A stretch of 39,054 bases of DNA. Source: JAFGJQ01 sp964586145 (GTDB taxonomy: Bacteria > Planctomycetota > Phycisphaerae > UBA1845). Location: assembly GCA_964586145.1 (NCBI GenBank), contig CAZPHH010000045.1, positions 1-39,054 of the forward strand. The letters are read 5' to 3'. A program made the position numbers and the translations under genes. Under the pieces are notes generated by a model, which was not told the DNA's origin, did not search any database, and worked only from the letters and a program-made list of their open reading frames with translations. Below, one piece after another: positions 22,840 to 30,493 of the stretch (positions within the stretch are counted from its first letter, which is position 1; each line of letters opens with the position of its first letter).

Positions 22840-23817
22840 ATGAAAGCACTCATCACGGGCGGAGCCGGGTTCATCGGATCGCATCTGGCCGAGCGTTTGC
22901 TGGCCCAGGGCCATCAGGTTGTGGTCATTGACGACCTGAGCACCGGAAGTCTGCGCAACCTGGCGACCGTCCTGGACAATCCCTCCCTGGAGTTCGTCTA
23001 CGACAGCGTCCGCAATGTGGAGACCATGCACCTGCTCATCCGCGAGTGCGACCGGGTCTATCACCTCGCGGCGGCCGTCGGCGTGCAGCTCATTGTGGAT
23101 CGGCCCGTACACACCATCGAGACGAACATCCACGGCACGGAGGTCGTGCTGGCCACCGCGAACAAGTTCCGCAAGCCCGTGCTGCTGGCCTCCACCAGCG
23201 AGGTGTACGGCAAGAGCGAGGCCGTTCCCTTCCGGGAGGATGACGATACGGTGCTGGGCTCCACCCGGTTCTCGCGATGGTCGTATGCGTGCTCCAAGGC
23301 CATCGACGAGTTCCTGGGGCTGGCGTATTGGCAGCAGTTCGACCTGCCGGTCGTGGTGGTGCGACTGTTCAACACGGTGGGGCCCCGTCAGACCGGTATG
23401 TACGGCATGGTGATCCCCCGGTTCGTGGAGCGGGCACTGCGGAACGAGCCGCTGATGATCTACGGCACGGGGAAACAGACTCGCTGCTTCTGCTACGTGG
23501 GCGACATCGTGGACGGCGTCATTGCCCTGATGGACAACCCGAAAGCCCCCGGACGCGTATACAACCTGGGGTCCGTCGAGGAGGTCTCCATCGACGGTTT
23601 GGCCGACAGGATCATCAGCAAGGCCAAGAGCACCAGCCAGAAGGCCTACATCTCGTATGAGGAGGCGTACGGCCGGCCGTTTGACGACATGATGCGCCGC
23701 GTGCCCTGCATCGAACGGGCGGCCGAGCTGGTCGGGTTCAACCCGCGCACCAGCCTGGATGAGACGCTGGACCACATTGTCCACGACATTCGCGCCCGCA
23801 CGGAGCCGGCCGGGTAA
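22840..23817 (+). CDS. NAD-dependent sugar-nucleotide epimerase/dehydratase (SDR)
   Basis: A 325-residue extended SDR from ATG 22840, which has AAGGAG 9 bp upstream; a longer reading of the frame has no such support. NAD motif TGGAGFIGSH, catalytic Y149/K153 in YACSK, STSEVYGKS and RLFNTVGPRQTG are present. It resembles the ArnA-C/UXS/GalE branch, and the tail FDDMMRRVPC suggests a distinct group often annotated only as NAD-dependent epimerase. The position as the last plus-strand gene of the polysaccharide cluster supports a role in sugar-nucleotide supply. The exact reaction cannot be assigned; 4-epimerisation or decarboxylation are both possible. Confidence 0.82.
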   Translation: MKALITGGAGFIGSHLAERLLAQGHQVVVIDDLSTGSLRNLATVLDNPSLEFVYDSVRNVETMHLLIRECDRVYHLAAAVGVQLIVDRPVHTIETNIHGTEVVLATANKFRKPVLLASTSEVYGKSEAVPFREDDDTVLGSTRFSRWSYACSKAIDEFLGLAYWQQFDLPVVVVRLFNTVGPRQTGMYGMVIPRFVERALRNEPLMIYGTGKQTRCFCYVGDIVDGVIALMDNPKAPGRVYNLGSVEEVSIDGLADRIISKAKSTSQKAYISYEEAYGRPFDDMMRRVPCIERAAELVGFNPRTSLDETLDHIVHDIRARTEPAG

Positions 23818-23901
23818 CGAAGCCGCGCCGGACGGCACTCGATGCGGCTCGCGACGCGCGGAGGGGGCCCCAGGCGTGCCCGTTCCCCCGGGCGGGGTCC
23901 G

Positions 23902-24105
23902 TCAGATCACGTCTTCGCCGAGCACGTGCGCCCAGAATTGTCGGGCATGTTCCGGGGAGAAACTCCCCGCGCCCACCCGGATGCGCGGAATGCGGATGAC
24001 CCGCTCCGGGTGCGCCAGGCAGTGGTTCAGAAACTGCTCGGTTTCGGCCAGGATGCGGCGACGCAGGTCGCGGTACAGGTCTCGAACGTCCGGTTGCCAG
24101 ATCAT
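23902..24105 (-). CDS. Hypothetical small protein, 67 residues
   Basis: Starts only 9 bp after the stop codon of the membrane-protein gene on the same strand, which suggests translation by coupling. The sequence begins MIWQPDVRDLYRDLRRRIL, is charged and predicted helical in the first half, and has no signal peptide or membrane segment. I do not recognise a family. Its reality rests on the operon position and a protein-like composition (aromatic and charged residues well mixed); it could still be a chance frame. Confidence 0.5.
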   Translation of the reverse strand: MIWQPDVRDLYRDLRRRILAETEQFLNHCLAHPERVIRIPRIRVGAGSFSPEHARQFWAHVLGEDVI

Positions 24106-24114
24106 GACTTCGGA

Positions 24115-25098
24115 TCAACGAGGTCCGGTCCGGGCCTCCGACGCCCTCTCGCCGGCAATCGCATGGCTCGGACGGCTCCAGAACGCGGCAAGTACGCCGG
24201 CCGTACCCACCGCCACGTATTCCAGCGGTAGGGCCCGGAGGAACGCGGTGGGCGGCACGCCGGCAAGCTCCGCATACGGCCCCTGGCCCTGAATCCGCAC
24301 CAGGGTCCAGAGGTATCCAATGATACACACGACGAGCACGGTCAGACAACCGGGAAAGGGAGTTTGCACGGGGAACCAGCGGTGCGCCGCGTAGGAACCC
24401 AGGTAAAACGCGACGGCAATCGCAAAATACACTTGTTCCTGCCGAATCTTCGGAGACGTGCTGCCCGCCGCCAGCACGCGGACCAGGACCAGGGCCAGCG
24501 CGATCACCACCAGCCCGTGCATCAGGCTGACTCGCAGTCGGGCGCTTCCACCGGCCTCCGGAGGGCCTCCGGCCAGCCGTCGCAGGCCGGGCATGTCCGC
24601 AATGCACATCGCCGACAACCGAGCATTGCACAGCGGGTCCGGCTCGCCTCGCCCGAAGCACCAGCGCATCACCACGCCGGAGCTGATCATGGCCACCAGC
24701 AGGATGGCAAACCAGATGACGGCCTCGACGGTGAATTCCAGGCAGAGAATGCGACGCGGGCCGGGTTCCTCAATGACCATCAGCAGATTTTCGACGGACT
24801 GGCCTTTGAGGTTGGCGGCGGCCAGACCGACGGCCACCGCAAAGGTCCCCGCATCCGGCAGCTTTCGGCCGATGGCCGCCGTCGACAGACCCGCCACCAC
24901 GCCCGCCAGGGCCACCAGGGTGAGGATGAGCGGCCAGGAGCCCGCCGTGATTCGGACCACCCCCCGCGGGTCTGCCGGGCTGATGGCCATCCAGCCCACC
25001 GTTGCGAAAACGGCGATGGCGCAACCCCATGTGGCGAGCGTGGCCACCTTGTCCGGCCATCGCAGGCGGGGATACGGGCATGTCGGCGGAACCGTCAT
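24115..25098 (-). CDS. Multi-pass membrane protein of unknown function
   Basis: A 327-residue protein with about seven hydrophobic segments, for example ATWGCAIAVFATVGWMAI, WPLILTLVALAGVVAGLST, AVIWFAILLVAMISSGVVM, LVVIALALVLVRVLAAG, FAIAVAFYLGSYAAHRWF, LTVLVVCIIGYLW and VAVGTAGVLAAFW. Between the third and fourth lies a loop with a cysteine-containing CNARLSAMCIADMPG segment. No transporter signature is recognised. It lies 30 bp downstream of the SGNH-like gene, so it probably belongs to the pdxJ operon. A role together with that exported protein in the cell envelope is possible but unsupported by motifs. Confidence 0.75.
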   Translation of the reverse strand: MTVPPTCPYPRLRWPDKVATLATWGCAIAVFATVGWMAISPADPRGVVRITAGSWPLILTLVALAGVVAGLSTAAIGRKLPDAGTFAVAVGLAAANLKGQSVENLLMVIEEPGPRRILCLEFTVEAVIWFAILLVAMISSGVVMRWCFGRGEPDPLCNARLSAMCIADMPGLRRLAGGPPEAGGSARLRVSLMHGLVVIALALVLVRVLAAGSTSPKIRQEQVYFAIAVAFYLGSYAAHRWFPVQTPFPGCLTVLVVCIIGYLWTLVRIQGQGPYAELAGVPPTAFLRALPLEYVAVGTAGVLAAFWSRPSHAIAGERASEARTGPR

Positions 25099-25128
25099 GA
25101 GCAGAGCTCGCGGCGTGCCCCCTTTGGG

Positions 25129-26499
25129 CTACGGTGCGTCCGGGGTTTCGATGGCCGTCGGGTCCGACTCGGGCTTTGTCTCGGTCGGCAGCGTCGTTGG
25201 GGCCGGCGGTTCCAGCGGTTCGGGCGGAACGCGAAGCGGTCGGGCCTCGGCCCCCTGGGCCGCCTGCACGACAATGTCGATATCCATGGTTCGCGGCACG
25301 CGGTGTACGAGCGCCGCCGTTCCGTCGGCGTACTGCCGAAACGCGAGCATCTGCGTTTCGTATGCCGGTTTCAGCTCCGGCTCGGTGACCTCGCCGGCCT
25401 TCTCGCGGAACCGGTCCAGCTCCCGGTACCATCGGTCCTTCCGGTCGAGGGCGGCCTGCAACGTGCCAACGGCCGCAGCGGTGGTCAGCGGGCCGATGGC
25501 GCTCATGTCGCATCCGTCCCGCAGCATCATGGACAGGAACGGCTTGAGGCCCTGCACGCCGGTGCCGGTTTTCTCTCCGATCGTGAAGCCCACACCGCGC
25601 ACATCCGGCACGTTCTCAATCTGCAGTTCGTATTCGTAGAACCGCGCCGGCGGCCAGTACATCGCCAGGGTGTTCCGCCGATTTGTGATGTACCAGGGCA
25701 GCGGGATTCCCCGCAGCGAGATCACGAGCGTGTTCTCGTCCGGCTTGCTGACCGTCGCGGAGCCCGCGGTCACATCCGCGAGTTCGCCGTCCCAGTCGGC
25801 CCGGATGCGGAACTGCACGGGCTCCGCCTGCCAGGCCTCCAGCAGCGCATTCGTCGCCACGGCTGCCGCCACGGGAGTGGGATCGATGCCGCTTCTCGTG
25901 GTCAGGCGAAGCAGGGCGCTGGTCGAGTGCGCGGCTCGGTATGCGCCGGACGCGGCGTGCCAGTCCACGACCGACGCCTCGCACGCCTCGGCGATCTTGC
26001 GCACGGCCTCCGCGTAATCGCTCACGATGCTCTCGAAGCCGATCTCTCGCAGGTCCGGCCGCATGGAGAGGTCCGGAGACAGCGGCGTGAGCACCCACAC
26101 CCGCGCCCCCAGCGCTTTGCTCTTGCGAATCAACTGATCCAGATCGGCCCTGAACACATCGATCTGCGCCGGGTCCGGCGGTTGCGCTCCGAGGTCTTGC
26201 GGCCCAAACGCCAGGACCACGACCGTAGGAGAAAAGGCCGCGACTCGCTCGTCAAACCCGGCCAGCGCCTCGGAGACCGTGCCCGTCGGCCCGGACCGCT
26301 GGTGCAGGAACCAGGTCCTCAGGTCCGGATAACGCACCCGCACAAACAGCTCCGCCTGCGATCCGAACGACGGAGGCTCCACCGCCGGACCGCCGTAGAA
26401 GATCACCCGATCGGTGTCCGTCAGCGCGAATGCACCCTGCGCGACGGACGCGGGAATGATCACAACCGCTGCCAGCAGCAGCCCAAACGCCGTTCTCAT
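25129..26499 (-). CDS. Exported SGNH/GDSL-like protein lacking the catalytic serine
   Basis: A 456-residue protein with a clear signal peptide (MRTAFGLLLAAVVIIPASVAQG). The fold pattern of an SGNH hydrolase follows, but the blocks are altered. Block I, usually GDS, reads VIFYGGPAVE, with G36-G37-P38 where G-D-S is expected. Block III, usually GxND, reads FGPQD. Block V reads VVDWHAA. A second half (about 230-440) contains another beta-rich region (YELQIENVPDVRGVGFTIG) and a helical tail ending in a Pro/Glu/Thr-rich stretch. Without the nucleophile it is unlikely to be an esterase; a carbohydrate-binding or structural role is possible. Its ATG overlaps the pdxJ stop codon by 4 bp, so the two are co-translated. 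Confidence 0.72.
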   Translation of the reverse strand: MRTAFGLLLAAVVIIPASVAQGAFALTDTDRVIFYGGPAVEPPSFGSQAELFVRVRYPDLRTWFLHQRSGPTGTVSEALAGFDERVAAFSPTVVVLAFGPQDLGAQPPDPAQIDVFRADLDQLIRKSKALGARVWVLTPLSPDLSMRPDLREIGFESIVSDYAEAVRKIAEACEASVVDWHAASGAYRAAHSTSALLRLTTRSGIDPTPVAAAVATNALLEAWQAEPVQFRIRADWDGELADVTAGSATVSKPDENTLVISLRGIPLPWYITNRRNTLAMYWPPARFYEYELQIENVPDVRGVGFTIGEKTGTGVQGLKPFLSMMLRDGCDMSAIGPLTTAAAVGTLQAALDRKDRWYRELDRFREKAGEVTEPELKPAYETQMLAFRQYADGTAALVHRVPRTMDIDIVVQAAQGAEARPLRVPPEPLEPPAPTTLPTETKPESDPTAIETPDAP

Positions 26500-27236
26500 G
26501 ATCCTGTCTCCCGCGGTTTGTACCGCTCCAGCAGTGCCTTCATCTGCCGCACCGCCTCCCGCATACCCACGAGCACCGCCCGCGACACGATGGAATGCCC
26601 GATGTTGAACTCCGAGAAACCCCGAATGGATGCAACGGGGCCGATGTTGCGATAGGTCAGGCCGTGTCCGCCATGCACCTCCAGACCCAGCGAATGGCCC
26701 AACTCGATTCCCGCCCGCAGGTCATTCACCGCCTTCTGGAAAGCCGCGGCATCCGCGGCGTGGGCATAGGCCCCGGTCCAGAGCTCCACCGCCTCGCACC
26801 CGACGTCGCGAGAGGCCCGAATCTGATCCGCCACCGGCTCGATGAAGGCCGAAACGACAACCCCCGCCTCGTGCAGCCGGCTCACCGCGTCACGAACCCG
26901 GTCGCGGTGTCGGACCACGTCCAGCCCGCCTTCCGTGGTCAGCTCCTCCCGACGCTCCGGCACCAGCGTGGCCTGGTCCGGCTTGACCTCGCGGGCGATG
27001 GTCACGATCTCGTCCGCGACGGACATTTCCAGGTTCAGCTTCACCCCGACGGTCTGACGCAGCAGGGCCACGTCCCGGTCCGCGATGTGACGGCGGTCTT
27101 CCCGCAAATGCACCGTAATGCCGTCGGCCCCGCCCAGCTCCGCCTCCACGGCGGCCCAGACCGGGTCCGGCTCGTCCGTGCGCCGCGCCTGCCGGACCGT
27201 CGCCACGTGGTCGATATTCACGCCCAGCCGTGCCAT
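26496..27236 (-). CDS. pdxJ: Pyridoxine 5'-phosphate synthase
   Basis: A 246-residue enzyme, the usual PdxJ length. It condenses 1-deoxyxylulose 5-phosphate with aminoacetone 3-phosphate to make pyridoxine 5'-phosphate (vitamin B6 pathway). Typical segments are LGVNIDHVATVRQAR at the start, ADGITVHLREDRRHI, NLEMS, TLVPERREELTTEGGLD and the late GHGLTYRNI ... EFNIGHSIVSRA. The ATG at 27236 is backed by GGGAGATG just upstream; a longer open frame above it shows no similarity. A good promoter lies at 27313-27340. It leads an operon with the SGNH-like gene (ATGA overlap), the membrane protein and the small protein. Confidence 0.96.
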   Translation of the reverse strand: MARLGVNIDHVATVRQARRTDEPDPVWAAVEAELGGADGITVHLREDRRHIADRDVALLRQTVGVKLNLEMSVADEIVTIAREVKPDQATLVPERREELTTEGGLDVVRHRDRVRDAVSRLHEAGVVVSAFIEPVADQIRASRDVGCEAVELWTGAYAHAADAAAFQKAVNDLRAGIELGHSLGLEVHGGHGLTYRNIGPVASIRGFSEFNIGHSIVSRAVLVGMREAVRQMKALLERYKPRETGS

Positions 27237-27312
27237 CGTTTCACCATCTCCCGCGGGTGGGTGCAAAGGGCTTTCCCCCGGCACCCGGAGGCTCCGCGGC
27301 CTTCGGACGGCC

Positions 27313-27340
27313 ATTATAGGTGTGTCTGTGGGTGTGTAAA
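27313..27340 (-). promoter_or_regulatory. Predicted promoter for the pdxJ operon
   Basis: On the minus strand, TTTACA (27340-27335) and a perfect TATAAT (27318-27313) are separated by 16 bp. The leader would be about 70 nt to ATG 27236. Confidence 0.55.
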
Positions 27341-27436
27341 TGCAGCGGTGAGGCTGCCTTGGCACGCGGCACAGCGAGTGCCCGGCGGGTCGTTCCCCAA
27401 TTGCTTTGCCCCCGGAAACCGCGCCGAGCGGCGCCG

Positions 27437-27793
27437 TCAGCCGGCTTCGTCGGGCTCGATCGTGACGGTCAGACTGCACGCGGCGAACTGCTCCTGGATC
27501 AGCTCGGCCCGCTCCTTGTGGGTGACCATCAGAAGGGTGATGCCCGTTTCGTGGGCCTCCAACGTGCGATGGATGGCCTCTTCCCGCGACAGCGGCGTCA
27601 GCTTGACGATGGCGCCGATGACGTACGCGAACTCGTTCACGTCGTCGTTGTGCAGCAGCACCTTGTACGGCGGCAGAAGGCGAGGCGGCATCCGAGTCGG
27701 CTGTTGCTCGGTCGCCACCGAACCATCGGGCTCGTCGCCGCGTGGCTCCGAAGGAGGCTCCGGTGCGTGATCGCTTTTCGAATTCTCCGGCAT
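27437..27793 (-). CDS. clpS: ATP-dependent Clp protease adaptor ClpS
   Basis: A 118-residue protein. ClpS delivers N-degron substrates to ClpAP. The core (about residues 40-118) has PPYKVLLHNDDVNEFAYVI, with the NDD segment that lies in the substrate-binding pocket, and TLEAHETGITLLMVTHKERAEL, a clear family match. The first 40 residues are a polar, Pro/Glu-rich extension of the variable kind. The start at 27793 follows GAGAGG; the frame continues upstream to 27850 without such support. A promoter-like pair is at 27856-27884. No clpA gene is in the window. Confidence 0.94.
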   Translation of the reverse strand: MPENSKSDHAPEPPSEPRGDEPDGSVATEQQPTRMPPRLLPPYKVLLHNDDVNEFAYVIGAIVKLTPLSREEAIHRTLEAHETGITLLMVTHKERAELIQEQFAACSLTVTIEPDEAG

Positions 27794-27855
27794 CGCGACA
27801 AACCTCTCGGCGGTCGAACTCTCCTCAGAAATACGCCGCCAGCCCACCACCTGTT

Positions 27856-27884
27856 AGGATAGGCATTCCCCGGGTCCTGGGCAA
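27856..27884 (-). promoter_or_regulatory. Predicted promoter for clpS
   Basis: On the minus strand, TTGCCC (27884-27879) and TATCCT (27861-27856) are separated by 17 bp. Confidence 0.4.
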
Positions 27885-27925
27885 GATGCCGCACCCCCGT
27901 TCCCCGCCCGAGCCGGGCCGGTCCC

Positions 27926-28570
27926 TCATCCTGCGGGGGCGTCCACCAGCGAAACCGTTACTCGCTTCTGGGCGGTGAACTCCCGACCCGTCAGCCAGTC
28001 GCGAAACACCGCTCGCACCGTGACTTCCCGCGATTCCGGCGGGCCCACACCCGGCTGCCAGCCGCACCGGATCGTGTAGTGGTCGGTCAGGAATCCGCTT
28101 TGCCAGGCGGCCCGAAGCTGCCCCGGATCATTCACCACGTACAACCCGATCTCCCGCGGCTGCCCTTCCCGGCTGAGGTCGAAAAGCTGAATCCGGATCT
28201 CGCCCGCCGCCTTGATCGGGTCGCCCTGCGCGTCGAGTGGCCGGAGGTAGACCGTTACGCCGTCGTCCCCCGGCTTCCCGTCGTAGTCGGCCCCGCCGGT
28301 CAGTCGCACCAGTTCGATCTTGTGGGTGACGAAGAGATGATCCAGCCGGCCGGGCCCCAGGTCGAGCAGGTTGTTCACCTGCGTCCGCAGGCCCTCGAGG
28401 GTCGCGTCGCGCTTGGCGAGTTCCCGCTTGAGTGACTCGTTCTCCGCGGAGACCTGGTCGACCTTCTGGGAGAGCATCGCCAGGTGATCCACGTCGTTCT
28501 GCGCGCAACCGGCGAAGACCCCCACGAAGCCCGCGGCGAATGCCGTTTCAATGGCACGTCTGATACGCAT
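27926..28570 (-). CDS. Lipoprotein with coiled coil and beta-rich domain
   Basis: A 214-residue protein from ATG 28570, supported by GGGAGGG about 8 bp upstream. The signal ends in the lipobox VFAGC, so Cys22 would be lipidated. Residues about 30-70 form a coiled coil (LSQKVDQVSAENESLKREL). Residues 75-210 are a beta-rich domain (IELVRLTGGADYDGKPGDDG, VTVYLRPLDAQG, IRIQLFDLSREG, YTIRCGWQPG, TVRAVFRDWLTG). I do not recognise a named family. The frame stays open upstream but lacks a start signal there. The gene is probably monocistronic; clpS lies downstream on the same strand. Confidence 0.8.
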   Translation of the reverse strand: MRIRRAIETAFAAGFVGVFAGCAQNDVDHLAMLSQKVDQVSAENESLKRELAKRDATLEGLRTQVNNLLDLGPGRLDHLFVTHKIELVRLTGGADYDGKPGDDGVTVYLRPLDAQGDPIKAAGEIRIQLFDLSREGQPREIGLYVVNDPGQLRAAWQSGFLTDHYTIRCGWQPGVGPPESREVTVRAVFRDWLTGREFTAQKRVTVSLVDAPAG

Positions 28571-28969
28571 CACAGAAACCCTCCCGCCACGATCCCGGAC
28601 CTGTGCATTCAGATCAGGGACACCCAAACAGCTCCGCACATGGCACATGTCGCGTGTACTCGGCGCGATTCTGGTTCCAAATCGCTGAGTCGTCAAGACG
28701 CGGGCACGCACGGCGTCCGTTCGCATGGTGACGCGTGCCCAATCGGGGCGAGGGACCGGCGTTTACTGTTCGTGTGAGGAGGGACTGGTGCGACCCACAA
28801 TCCCGTCAGCGGGGTGGGCCGGTTGGCGATCGGACCGGAACTCACCGCACCGATAATAACCGAGTTGCGCGAGCGTCGTGGGTGGGGCGCTCTGCAGGCG
28901 CAGGCCCTGACCGGGTCCGGAAACTCGCTGCGGTTTGCGGACGTACCGATGGCGGGCGGACAATGCAAG
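28571..28969. other. Divergent intergenic region, nothing assigned
   Basis: About 400 bp between the lipoprotein gene (-) and the DUF5658-like gene (+). No convincing gene, hairpin with a T-run, or promoter pair with 16-18 bp spacing could be recognised. If the plus-strand gene starts at an ATG earlier than 28970, part of this region would be coding. Confidence 0.5.
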
Positions 28970-29461
28970 ATGGCGACGCGTCCGGACGATGTTCCGAATG
29001 TGAGAATCCCCAGCTCCATTCCGCCGACCGGCACACTCGCTCCGCTGGCAGAGACGCGCGGGTGGACCCGCTGGATGGCGTCGCTCGATCGGCATCGCAG
29101 CCGGCGCGTCTGCTGGCTGCTGATCGGGCTGTGGATCGTCAACCTCTTCGACCTGATTATGACCGTCCTGGCTCACCAGCATCGACTGCTGGATGAGTCC
29201 AACCCCATCGCCGCTCGCATCCTTCCGCTCGGACCGGCCATGCTCATGACGTACAAGATCGCCCTGGTGGCGATCGGCACGGTCGGGCTATACATATTCC
29301 GCCACAAGTTCATCGCCGAGTTCGCGTCCGGCGCTCTATTGCTGATCTATGTCTTCGTGGCCATCCGCTGGAAGAACTGCGTCGACGTCTATGAAACGAC
29401 TTGCGCCAACCTGACGGACCTGATCGACAGGAGCCCGCCACCCGGCTGGGGTTTCTTCTGA
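28970..29461 (+). CDS. DUF5658-like membrane protein
   Basis: A 163-residue protein. After a polar N-terminus comes LLIGLWIVNLFDLIMTVLAH, then ESNPIAARILPLGPAMLM, YKIALVAIGTVGLYIF, a charged turn RHKFIAEF and a last hydrophobic stretch LLLIYVFVAIRW. The order LFD-x-x-(M/F)T, NP, K and R between helices is that of DUF5658, a small membrane domain of unknown function. The start is uncertain: ATG 28970 is the first ATG near the domain, but the frame is open to 28814, an ATG also lies at 28949, and no strong Shine-Dalgarno exists. Confidence 0.72.
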   Translation: MATRPDDVPNVRIPSSIPPTGTLAPLAETRGWTRWMASLDRHRSRRVCWLLIGLWIVNLFDLIMTVLAHQHRLLDESNPIAARILPLGPAMLMTYKIALVAIGTVGLYIFRHKFIAEFASGALLLIYVFVAIRWKNCVDVYETTCANLTDLIDRSPPPGWGFF

Positions 29462-29515
29462 GTCACGGCGCCGCCGGTCGGTACAAACGCCGGAAGCGGC
29501 GCGATCATCCCGCGG

Positions 29516-30328
29516 TCACGGGCGAACGAATTGCACCGCCTCGCACGTGAGTAGGTCCGCGATGCCCGCGACGATGACATTCGGTTGTTCGCGGGGGTCG
29601 ATCTCACGAATCACGCCCGGGTCCGTATACTTGCCGGACATCACAAACGCGGCCTGCATCCCCAGACGTCGGGCACCGACCAGGTCGGAGAACGGATCAT
29701 CCGAGACCACCAGGACCCGCTCCGGCGGGAGGTCCAGACCGGCCAGGGCCAGGCCGTAGAATTCCGGCGACGGCTTGCCTACCACGACGGGCTCGGCCCG
29801 GGTGGCTTCGCCGATGGCCGCCACGATCGGCCCGGCGCTGGGCGAGCGGCGTCCCTGATCGTCCGGGAACAGCCGGTTGCGGTGCAGGGCCACGAACCGG
29901 GCCTGGTGGTCCAGGATCGCCTCGCATGCCAGCCGCAGCCGCTCATACGTGAATTGCGTGTCGAGCCCCACCACCACCGCGTCGACCCGACTGTCTTTGA
30001 CACAGGTCAGGCCCGCATCAGTCAGTACGGCCCGCAGCACGTCCGAACCGAGAACCAGGCAACGCGTCGCGCCCACTTGGTGCAGGTGGCGGACGCCTGC
30101 CGTCATGCACGTGCGGAGCTCCTCCAGGGCGAATGCAAAGCCGGCGGCGTGCAGCTTGGCCAGCAGGGCGGACGGGGCGTCGGTCGTGTTGTTGGTGATC
30201 AGCCGCAGGGGCACTCCCCGTCGACGCATGTCTGACACGAACACCGGCGCGCCGGCCACCCGCTGGTACCGCTTGTCGGCGACCAGTACTCCCTCCACGT
30301 CCAGCAGCAGACCCTGAATCCTCAACAC
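29516..30328 (-). CDS. HAD family (type IIA, NagD/HDHD2-like) phosphatase
   Basis: A 270-residue protein. HAD motif I is LLLDVEGVL with nucleophile D10, but the second acidic residue, normally Asp, is Glu12. Motif II is ITNNTT; motif III is VVGKPSPEF; motif IV is VVSDDPFSDLVGARRLG. The large cap domain between motifs II and III, with VDAVVVGLDTQFTYERL, is that of the IIA subfamily. Members are phosphatases for small phosphates such as nucleotides and sugar phosphates, and the substrate cannot be told. The Asp-to-Glu change also occurs in some HAD members and may reduce or alter activity. It is divergent from the glycogen synthase gene. Confidence 0.86.
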   Translation of the reverse strand: MLRIQGLLLDVEGVLVADKRYQRVAGAPVFVSDMRRRGVPLRLITNNTTDAPSALLAKLHAAGFAFALEELRTCMTAGVRHLHQVGATRCLVLGSDVLRAVLTDAGLTCVKDSRVDAVVVGLDTQFTYERLRLACEAILDHQARFVALHRNRLFPDDQGRRSPSAGPIVAAIGEATRAEPVVVGKPSPEFYGLALAGLDLPPERVLVVSDDPFSDLVGARRLGMQAAFVMSGKYTDPGVIREIDPREQPNVIVAGIADLLTCEAVQFVRP

Positions 30329-30455
30329 GCTTCGCCTCCCGGTTCGTCAGGGGCGCATCTTGGCCCTGACGGACGCAGGGAGCAAGCAAGCCACGGCCGC
30401 GGTCCGATACGAAGTCGAGTCGGCCCCCCACCCCCCCCAGCCGCCCAGCGGGGGT

Positions 30456-30484
30456 TTGACGCGCCAATGGCCGAAGCCTACAAC
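30456..30484 (+). promoter_or_regulatory. Predicted promoter giving an almost leaderless glycogen synthase mRNA
   Basis: TTGACG (30456-30461) and TACAAC (30479-30484) are separated by 17 bp. Transcription would start near 30491, right at ATG 30494. This fits the absence of any Shine-Dalgarno sequence there and argues against ATG 30467. Confidence 0.4.
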
Positions 30485-30493
30485 ATCCGGGGC

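Noticed and set aside
24364..26655. 763-codon plus-strand frame opposite the membrane and SGNH-like genes
   Set aside because: No motif or start signal; the opposite strand carries overlapping, well-formed genes.
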